Origin: Tianweitania sediminis
GTDB taxonomy: Bacteria; Pseudomonadota; Alphaproteobacteria; Rhizobiales; Rhizobiaceae
NCBI RefSeq assembly: GCF_017813335.1
Contig: NZ_JAGIYY010000003.1
Coordinates: forward strand, 62,001-126,000
Direction: 5' to 3'
DNA length: 64,000 bases
Shown here piece after piece: positions 57,876-64,000 of the stretch. A program made the translations under genes and the position numbers. The stretch's first letter is position 1. Every line of letters starts with the position of its first letter. The notes under the pieces were generated by a model that was not told where the DNA came from, searched no databases, and was given only the letters and a program-made list of their open reading frames with translations.

Positions 57876-58958
57876 TCACCGCAGCTTGAGCGTTGAAAGG
57901 CCGATCAGCGCTAGGATGATGGCGATGATCCAGAAGCGGATCACGACCTGGCTTTCGGTCCAGCCGAGCTTCTCGAAGTGGTGGTGGATCGGCGCCATCA
58001 GGAAGACGCGACGCCCGGTCATCTTGAAGAAGCCGACCTGGATGATGACCGACAGCGCTTCCATGACGAAAAGGCCGCCGATAATGGCCAGAACGATCTC
58101 GTGCTTGGTGGCGACAGCGATGGTTCCGATCAGGCCACCCAGCGCGAGCGAGCCCGTGTCGCCCATGAAAATGGCGGCAGGCGGCGCGTTGAACCAAAGA
58201 AAACCGAGTCCTGCTCCCATCACGGCGCCGAGCAGAACGCAGAGCTCGCCGGTGCCGGGCGTGAAGTGGATCTGCAGGTAATCGGCGAAAACGCCGTTGC
58301 CGGACAGGTAGGCGATGATGCCGAAAGAGGCTGCAGCAATCATCACTGGACCGATCGCAAGCCCGTCCAGCCCGTCCGTCAGGTTCACCGCATTGCCCGC
58401 GCCCACAATTACAAAGCAGGCCACGGGAACAAAGAACCAGCCGAGGTAAAGCAGCACGTCCTTGAAAAACGGAAAGGTCAGCGAGGAGGAAAAGGGGTGC
58501 TGCCCGGCATACATGATGATCACCGCGGCAACGGCGGCAATCACGAACTCGACGAGCAGCCGAATTCGGCCTGAAACGCCGAGATGGCTCTGCTTTGTGA
58601 CCTTCATGTAGTCGTCGTAGAAGCCGATCGCGCCGAAGCCGGTGGCAACAAACAGAACCGCCCACACATAGGCGCTCGAAAGGTTCGCCCAAAGCAAGGA
58701 CGAGCCGAGAATGCCCGACATGATCATCAGCCCGCCCATCGTGGGGGTGCCGGCCTTCTTGAAATGGGTTTGCGGCCCATCCGCGCGAATCGGCTGTCCG
58801 CGGCCCTGCCGGAGGCGCAGCGAATCGATGATCGCTGGACCGAACATGAAGACGATCAGGGCAGACGTGATCAGCGCACCACCGGTGCGAAAGGTGATGT
58901 AGCGGAAGACGTTAAAGATCGAGAGGTCGTCAGCGAACTGAACGAGCAGAACGAACAT
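57876..58958 (-). CDS. mraY: Phospho-N-acetylmuramoyl-pentapeptide transferase
   Basis: Integral membrane enzyme that makes lipid I from UDP-MurNAc-pentapeptide and undecaprenyl phosphate. 360 residues with about ten helices. Signatures are [13 protein letters not shown] (about 69-81), the catalytic Asp pair [28 protein letters not shown] and [22 protein letters not shown] near the C-terminus. Gap of 29 bases from murF upstream. Confidence 0.97.
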   Translation of the reverse strand: MFVLLVQFADDLSIFNVFRYITFRTGGALITSALIVFMFGPAIIDSLRLRQGRGQPIRADGPQTHFKKAGTPTMGGLMIMSGILGSSLLWANLSSAYVWAVLFVATGFGAIGFYDDYMKVTKQSHLGVSGRIRLLVEFVIAAVAAVIIMYAGQHPFSSSLTFPFFKDVLLYLGWFFVPVACFVIVGAGNAVNLTDGLDGLAIGPVMIAAASFGIIAYLSGNGVFADYLQIHFTPGTGELCVLLGAVMGAGLGFLWFNAPPAAIFMGDTGSLALGGLIGTIAVATKHEIVLAIIGGLFVMEALSVIIQVGFFKMTGRRVFLMAPIHHHFEKLGWTESQVVIRFWIIAIILALIGLSTLKLR

Positions 58959-58987
58959 GGGAATGTGACCTCTCTGGCGGCGCTCGA

Positions 58988-60424
58988 CTAGGCCGCCGTT
59001 TCGTCAGCTTTGGCCGACGAAAATTGCGCCAGCATTGCGTCCACGATCTTGGCGAAGCCAATGCCCTTTGAAGACTTCACCATCACGATGTCGCCCGGTC
59101 GAACCGCCTCCAGCACAAGCGGCTTCAAGTCTTCGGCCGTTTCGGCATGGGTTTTCGGAAGGTCTGCCGGCAAGGTGTCCAGGAGGCCCCGCATCTGCGC
59201 CCCACCCAAAAACACGGCGTCAACGCGGGCAGCGGCAACCGCTGGCGCGAGGCCCGCGTGAAGCTCCGGGGCGCGGTCGCCGAGTTCCAGCATATCTCCC
59301 AAAACAGCGATGCGCCTTCCGCCAGCCGGAACCTGCGTGGCGCCAAGAAGCGCCAAGGCTGCTTCCATAGAAGCGGGGTTGGCGTTGAAGCTTTCGTCGA
59401 TCAGAAGCGCCGGACCGTCCGGCAGTGCCAGGCGGTGCCGCCTGCCCCGCCCTTGCTCGGCCTGGAGCGACGCCAAGGCCTGTGCACCCTTTTCCAGATC
59501 GGCACCGACGGCATCCACTGCCCCGAGCACCGCCAGCACGTTCTGCACGATGTGACGCCCCGGAGCGCCAACGGTCGCGAGGACGTCGCGACCGTTCACG
59601 GATACGGCAATCTCGGAACGGTCGCCAAACAGTTCTGCGTCGCGGATCCGGATATCGGCCTCCGCTCCTTCTCCGAAGCTCTTGATGTTGCCGTGCCCCT
59701 TAGAGCGCGCAAGGTTCGCAAGAAGGGGAAAGCGGGCATCATCCCCGTTGATAAGCGCCACACCCTCGACTTCTAGACCCTCGAAGATCTCGGCCTTTGC
59801 TTCTGCAATTTCGTCGAGGTCACGGAAGAAGCCAAGATGGGCGGCACCGATCATGGTGATGATGGCAACATGGGGCCGCACCATCTTCACCAGCGGCCGG
59901 ATCTCGCCCGGATGGTTCATGCCGATCTCGAAAACGCCGAAATCGACATCGGCAGGCATGCGCGCCAGCGTGAGCGGCACCCCCCAATGATTGTTGAAGC
60001 TCTTGTCGGCGGCATGCACCTGGCCAGACGGCGCAAGCACGTGGCGCAGGGCTTCCTTCGTCGAGGTCTTGCCGTTGGATCCGGTCACCGCGATGATCTT
60101 GGCGCGGGTTCGGGCACGCGCGGCAATACCGAGCTTGCCCAACGCTTCAAGCACATCGGGCACAACGATCTTCGGCGTCGAGGTCAGGCGGCCGAGCGAC
60201 GGCAGCTTGCCTTCCGCCACGACCAGTACCGCGGCGCCGGCCTTCACGGCGGCGGTTGCGAAATCATGGCCGTCGAATTGGTCACCGGCGATGGCAAAGA
60301 AGGCATCGCCGGGCTGCAATGTGCGGCTGTCGATGGAGATGCCGGAGACTTCTTCCGGCAAGGCGCCGAACGGCCGGCCGTTCATGGCTTCCGCCAGTTC
60401 GCTTCCCGTCCAAAGCGGCCTCAT
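58988..60424 (-). CDS. murF: UDP-MurNAc-tripeptide--D-Ala-D-Ala ligase
   Basis: Adds D-Ala-D-Ala to complete the pentapeptide precursor. 478 residues: N-terminal [20 protein letters not shown]-loop [18 protein letters not shown] (about 112-129), [26 protein letters not shown], and the C-terminal [18 protein letters not shown]. The start ATG overlaps the murE stop by four bases (ATGA). Confidence 0.96.
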   Translation of the reverse strand: MRPLWTGSELAEAMNGRPFGALPEEVSGISIDSRTLQPGDAFFAIAGDQFDGHDFATAAVKAGAAVLVVAEGKLPSLGRLTSTPKIVVPDVLEALGKLGIAARARTRAKIIAVTGSNGKTSTKEALRHVLAPSGQVHAADKSFNNHWGVPLTLARMPADVDFGVFEIGMNHPGEIRPLVKMVRPHVAIITMIGAAHLGFFRDLDEIAEAKAEIFEGLEVEGVALINGDDARFPLLANLARSKGHGNIKSFGEGAEADIRIRDAELFGDRSEIAVSVNGRDVLATVGAPGRHIVQNVLAVLGAVDAVGADLEKGAQALASLQAEQGRGRRHRLALPDGPALLIDESFNANPASMEAALALLGATQVPAGGRRIAVLGDMLELGDRAPELHAGLAPAVAAARVDAVFLGGAQMRGLLDTLPADLPKTHAETAEDLKPLVLEAVRPGDIVMVKSSKGIGFAKIVDAMLAQFSSAKADETAA

Positions 60425-61875
60425 GCGGCGCGCTCGGTAAGGGCGGCGCGAACTTCGGCATGATCCGAAAACGGCAGCGTTTCCGTTCCGATCGTTTGTC
60501 CTTCCTCGTGCCCCTTGCCCGCGATGATGAGGGTGTCTCCGGCCCCCAGCATCGCCACGGCTTCGTGAATCGCCTGGCGACGGTCGCCGATCTCGATTGC
60601 ACCGGGAGCAGCTTCAAGAATGGCCCTGCGGATCTCCGCTGGAACTTCAGAGCGCGGGTTGTCGTCCGTGACAATCACCACATCGGCGAGGCGCGTGGCG
60701 ATCTCGCCCATGATCGGCCGCTTGCCCCGATCCCGATCGCCGCCGCAGCCGAACACCACCACGACCTTGCCGGTCGTGAACGGCCGGACCGAAGTGAGCA
60801 CATTCTCCAGCGCGTCGGGCTTGTGGGCGTAGTCGACGTAAACTGGCGCTCCGAGCGGCGTGGCGCCAACAAGGTCGAGCCGCCCAGGTGCGCCCTTGAG
60901 CCTCTCCAGGGCAGCCAGCGTCAGCTCGATCGGCATGCCCGTGGCAATCGCAAGTCCTGCGGACACAAGTGCGTTGGCGATCTGGAAATCGCCCGCCAGC
61001 GGCAAGACAACCTCGAAGATGCGGCCTTCCGCTTCGATTTCGGCCCGCTGGCGGTACCGCTCATGCTCGACCCTTTTCAGGTTGAGCAGCGCCCCACGCC
61101 GGCCGACGGTGAGGGTGCGGAGGCCCGCCTGCTGAGTTGCCGCAATGGCTTTGTCGGACCAAGGGTCATCGGCAAAGATCACAGCCGGCGCTTCCTTGGG
61201 AAGCAGTTCGCGAAACAAGCGTAGCTTGGCGTCGAGGTAATCTTCCACCGTGGGGTGGTAGTCCATGTGGTCGCGGCCAAGATTGGTGAAGGCGCCCGCG
61301 CTCAGCCTCACCCCGTCCAGCCGGCGCTGGTCGAGGCCATGGCTGGACGCTTCCATCGCAGCGTTGGTGACGCCGGCCTTCGCAAGGTCGGCCAGAAGAT
61401 GATGGAGTGCCACCGGATCAGGCGTCGTCAGCGTGCCATAGTCGGACCGTCCGGGCGCAACAACGCCCGTGGTGCCGATGCTGGCAGCTTGATACCCCCC
61501 GAAGTCCCAAATCTGGCGCGTAAAGGACGCAACGGATGTCTTGCCGCTCGTTCCCGTCACGGCAACCATGGTGTCAGGCTGGCGTCCGAAGAAGCGAGCT
61601 GCAGCCAGCGCCAGGGCACGGCGTGCGTCTTGAACGCTGATCACGGGAACGCCCAAATCGCACAAGGCGGCGTCGTCCACAGCCACAATCGCTGCTGCAC
61701 CCTTGGCAACCGCGTCGCGCGCAAAGCTCCTTCCGTCAGCCTTGGTCCCAGGCAGGGCGAAAAACAGCATTCCGGGCGTGACTTGCCGCGAATCCGCGGA
61801 AAGCCCGGTGATGTCTGTTGCTGGTCCCGCCGCTCCGTCCAGCGGCAGAATGTCTGCAAAGTCCGAGAGCTTCAT
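60421..61875 (-). CDS. murE: UDP-MurNAc-dipeptide--meso-diaminopimelate ligase
   Basis: Adds the third residue of the stem peptide. 484 residues: N-terminal [21 protein letters not shown]-loop [18 protein letters not shown] (about 105-122), [16 protein letters not shown], and the C-terminal [15 protein letters not shown], whose DNPR motif marks specificity for meso-diaminopimelate. ATG 61875 follows GGGGGAGCG; an in-frame start at 62022 would overlap ftsI. A strong hairpin lies in the short gap to ftsI. Confidence 0.96.
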   Translation of the reverse strand: MKLSDFADILPLDGAAGPATDITGLSADSRQVTPGMLFFALPGTKADGRSFARDAVAKGAAAIVAVDDAALCDLGVPVISVQDARRALALAAARFFGRQPDTMVAVTGTSGKTSVASFTRQIWDFGGYQAASIGTTGVVAPGRSDYGTLTTPDPVALHHLLADLAKAGVTNAAMEASSHGLDQRRLDGVRLSAGAFTNLGRDHMDYHPTVEDYLDAKLRLFRELLPKEAPAVIFADDPWSDKAIAATQQAGLRTLTVGRRGALLNLKRVEHERYRQRAEIEAEGRIFEVVLPLAGDFQIANALVSAGLAIATGMPIELTLAALERLKGAPGRLDLVGATPLGAPVYVDYAHKPDALENVLTSVRPFTTGKVVVVFGCGGDRDRGKRPIMGEIATRLADVVIVTDDNPRSEVPAEIRRAILEAAPGAIEIGDRRQAIHEAVAMLGAGDTLIIAGKGHEEGQTIGTETLPFSDHAEVRAALTERAA

Positions 61876-61900
61876 CGCTCCCCCATTTCTCGATTTGCAA

Positions 61901-61933
61901 CAGTGATCCGGCCAAATGGCCGGAGAATCACTG
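61901..61933 (-). repeat. Strong hairpin at the ftsI-murE junction
   Basis: CAGTGAT-CCGGCC-AAAT-GGCCGG-AGA-ATCACTG forms two stacked stems of 7 and 6 bp with a three-base bulge and a four-base loop. It spans the ftsI stop codon and ends 26 bases before the murE start. There is no T-run, so it is not an intrinsic terminator; RNA processing, stability or translational coupling are possible roles. Confidence 0.6.
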
Positions 61934-63646
61934 TGACGATACCAGCAATGGCTCTTCTTCGAGGCGGAAATCCGGCTGCACGCCCAGAAGAGGTGCGGCG
62001 CGACGGATGATGTTGTGAACAACCGGCGCTGCGTTCAAGCCCGACGTTGCAGCCATACCGGGCTTCTCTGGCTTTGGCTCGTCGACGATCGACAACACCA
62101 CGTATTGCGGGTCATCCATCGGGAAGGCGGCCAAAAAGGCATTAAAGCGGACATCGGACGAATAGCGGCCGTTCACCACCTTTTCCGCCGTGCCGGTCTT
62201 GCCGCCGACGCGGTAGCCCGGAACAGCCGCGCGCGCGCCCGAACCGCCAGATCCCTTGGTGGCGTTCAGCTTGTACAGGTAGCGCATGCTTGCACTGGTT
62301 TGCGCATGCACGACACGCGTCGCATTCGCCATCGCCTCGGCTTCGGTGCGCGGCAGGAAGGTCGGGTTCATGAGAAACCCGCCATTCACCAGCGCCACGG
62401 CGCCCACAGCCGTTTGCAGCGGTGTGGTCGACATTCCGTGGCCGAAGGAAATGGTGATGGAGTGCACCTTCTTCCACGTCTTGGGCTCGGACGGGCGAGC
62501 CGTTTCCGGCAGTTCGGTCTTGACGCGATCAAGAAGGCCCATGCGGTGCAGGAATTCACGATGGCCGTCGATGCCGACCACGTCGGCTTCGCGGGCCGAA
62601 CCGATGTTGGAGGAATAGATGAACACTTCCGGCAGCGTCAGAACACGACCCTTGCCGTGGAAATCGCGGATCGTTTGGCGCCCAATCGTGATCGGCCGCC
62701 GTGCGTCGAAGGTGGAGTTCATGTCCACCTTGCCGGAATCCAGCGCCATTGCCGTGGTGAAGCTCTTGATGGTCGAGCCCATCTCGTAGGTACCGGCAGC
62801 AATCCGGTTCAGCCTGTCCTTTTCATGTGCATTGAACGGGTTGTTGGGATCGAAATCCGGCACGGAAGCCATGGCGATCACCTCGCCCGTCTTGGCATTG
62901 AGGATCACGGCACCGGCGGCGATCGCATGGTAGCGTTCCAGCGCACGCGTGATCTCGTCATGCACGATATGCTGGACGCGCAGGTCGATCGACAAGGCGA
63001 CCGGCTTGAGATCCCTGGGAATCGCTAGGCCGCTCGCCTGCAGATCGGCAAGCCCCTGATCATCGATGTATTTCTCCATGCCGGAGATGCCCTGGTTGTC
63101 TACATTCACCAGGCCGACGATGTGGGCAGCCGTGGAGCCACCGGGATAGAAGCGGCGCTTTTCCGTGCGGAAGCCGAAGCCCGGAATGCCGAGATTCATG
63201 ATCTCGGCCTGCTGCGCGGGCGTCAGCTGACGACGAAGCCACACAAAGCCCGCCCCGCTTTTCAGCTTGTTGTAGGTTTGCTCGTAGTTGATGTCGGGCA
63301 GAACGGTCGCGAGCTTCTCGATCGCTTCGTCGGCGTCGACGATGCGGCGCGGCTCTGCGAAAAGCGACGCGGTCTTGATGTCAGTGGCAAGGACTTCGCC
63401 ATTGCGGTCGACAAGGTCCGGCCGGGAAGCGGTCACGCGCGACTGCGGCCCCGCCCCTTCCTCCGGCTCCAGAACCGCCAGATGAACCAGTCGGCTCGTC
63501 AAGGCAGCATAAAGCCCGAAGAATACGGTCATCGTCATCAACAAGCGGGTCCGGCTGCGGCCGCCCGTTGTTTTGCGCTGTCCATCCACCACGATGCCGC
63601 TCGACAGCGCCGTGCTTTGGCTACGTTTGCGCCAGTTGCCGATCAT
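61928..63646 (-). CDS. ftsI: Division-specific peptidoglycan transpeptidase FtsI (PBP3)
   Basis: Class B penicillin-binding protein that cross-links septal peptidoglycan together with FtsW. 572 residues: a short cytoplasmic basic N-terminus, one transmembrane helix (about 35-55), the pedestal ([16 protein letters not shown]) and the transpeptidase domain with SxxK as STIKSFT (active Ser near residue 295), SxN-type SSNIGSA and KTGTAEK (about 476-482). Overlaps the ftsL stop by four bases. Confidence 0.96.
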   Translation of the reverse strand: MIGNWRKRSQSTALSSGIVVDGQRKTTGGRSRTRLLMTMTVFFGLYAALTSRLVHLAVLEPEEGAGPQSRVTASRPDLVDRNGEVLATDIKTASLFAEPRRIVDADEAIEKLATVLPDINYEQTYNKLKSGAGFVWLRRQLTPAQQAEIMNLGIPGFGFRTEKRRFYPGGSTAAHIVGLVNVDNQGISGMEKYIDDQGLADLQASGLAIPRDLKPVALSIDLRVQHIVHDEITRALERYHAIAAGAVILNAKTGEVIAMASVPDFDPNNPFNAHEKDRLNRIAAGTYEMGSTIKSFTTAMALDSGKVDMNSTFDARRPITIGRQTIRDFHGKGRVLTLPEVFIYSSNIGSAREADVVGIDGHREFLHRMGLLDRVKTELPETARPSEPKTWKKVHSITISFGHGMSTTPLQTAVGAVALVNGGFLMNPTFLPRTEAEAMANATRVVHAQTSASMRYLYKLNATKGSGGSGARAAVPGYRVGGKTGTAEKVVNGRYSSDVRFNAFLAAFPMDDPQYVVLSIVDEPKPEKPGMAATSGLNAAPVVHNIIRRAAPLLGVQPDFRLEEEPLLVSSQ

Positions 63647-64000
63647 CGCGTGATGCCTCCCGTGACCGTCTTGTCGGTTTTCTCGATCATCTTGGCGATG
63701 GCGTCTTCGAGGGGGTCCGGCTCGCCCACGGGCTTGAGCGGCACGGCATCCACCGTGACGATCTGCTGTGGCTCCACCGTCACCAGCTTCAGCTCGGCGT
63801 CGTAGTTTTCCACCAGCCGCTGCAATCGGCCGGGCTGGGTCAGGAGGCTCCAGTCTGCCTTGAGGATGGAGATCGTGTCTTCCTCGTAGCGAATCTCGCT
63901 TTCCACCTTGCGCAGCTGGTCGAACTGATTTTCGGCATCATGCTTCGTTTTGTAGGTGAAAGCGGCGGCCCCCACCATCAAGCCAATCATCACCACGTCC
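63643..64000 (-). CDS. ftsL: FtsL-like division protein (5' end outside window)
   Basis: The visible 118 codons encode a bitopic protein: a hydrophobic segment (MIGLMVGAAAFTYKTK) then a coiled-coil periplasmic part (DQLRKVESEIRYEEDTISILKADWSLLTQPGRLQRLVENY), the pattern of alphaproteobacterial FtsL. The frame is open to the window edge, and the natural start is probably a few residues beyond it. Possible GTG/ATG codons at 63996-63988 would leave almost no cytoplasmic tail. Position directly before ftsI, with a four-base overlap, fits ftsL in the standard cluster. Expected partners are FtsB and FtsQ. Confidence 0.85.
   Translation of the reverse strand, partial: DVVMIGLMVGAAAFTYKTKHDAENQFDQLRKVESEIRYEEDTISILKADWSLLTQPGRLQRLVENYDAELKLVTVEPQQIVTVDAVPLKPVGEPDPLEDAIAKMIEKTDKTVTGGITR

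Overview
The window comes from an alphaproteobacterial chromosome, most likely order Hyphomicrobiales (Rhizobiales, Phyllobacteriaceae/Aurantimonadaceae-like). The evidence is a circularly permuted two-piece tmRNA with the tag ANDNYAEARLAA, alpha-type SspB and DUF4169 genes, an extended FtsZ ending in an EIPAFLRRQ-type peptide, a mDAP-type MurE, high GC, and rhizobial-style interspersed palindromic repeats. Genus cannot be fixed from the sequence alone.

Layout. (a) 1-9938: a truncated LysE exporter, ilvBN preceded by a leader peptide and attenuator, a HerA-like ATPase, a diguanylate cyclase, divergent miaA/serB whose start codons overlap, a Do-like protease and a DUF2065 gene. (b) 9949-16194: hflC/hflK, folA/thyA, an SDR, then ssrA directly followed by sspB, DUF4169 and a ribbon-helix-helix gene. 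(c) 16219-28411: a giant AsmA protein, D-lactate dehydrogenase, a thioesterase, a tiny membrane peptide behind a perfect FNR/FixK box, GST, an Asp-nucleophile hydrolase and a cupin, a kinase-like protein apparently joined to an acyl-CoA-synthetase C-terminal domain, and a UvrD/PcrA helicase with an unusual insert. (d) 28423-31052: a small accessory island with a DUF3644 gene, a DUF559 gene and composite inverted repeats. (e) 31053-34291: a stress-like cluster (77-residue hydrophilic protein, YetF/DUF421, FUSC, HWE histidine kinase). Two genes here carry GGAAC-N16/17-CGTT motifs matching EcfG general-stress promoters. (f) 34296-40373: hexapeptide transferase, CreA, SCO protein, PrmA, aminopeptidase P and AzlCD. 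(g) 40472-64000: a long minus-strand division and cell-wall (dcw) cluster, in transcription order ftsL-ftsI-murE-murF-mraY-murD-ftsW-murG-murC-murB-ddl-ftsQ-ftsA-ftsZ, then lpxC-bamD-recN-ligA. Most of its genes overlap by 1-13 bases.

Most of the window is ordinary core genome. No CRISPR array, prophage, transposase or clear new multi-gene defence system was seen. The items best worth a second look are the kinase/AMP-binding-C fusion, the FNR-box micropeptide, the paired EcfG motifs over FUSC and the HWE kinase, the ilvB attenuator, the ssrA-sspB adjacency and the DUF3644/DUF559 repeat island. Starts were chosen by reading upstream Shine-Dalgarno sequences and family N-termini; no database search was possible.
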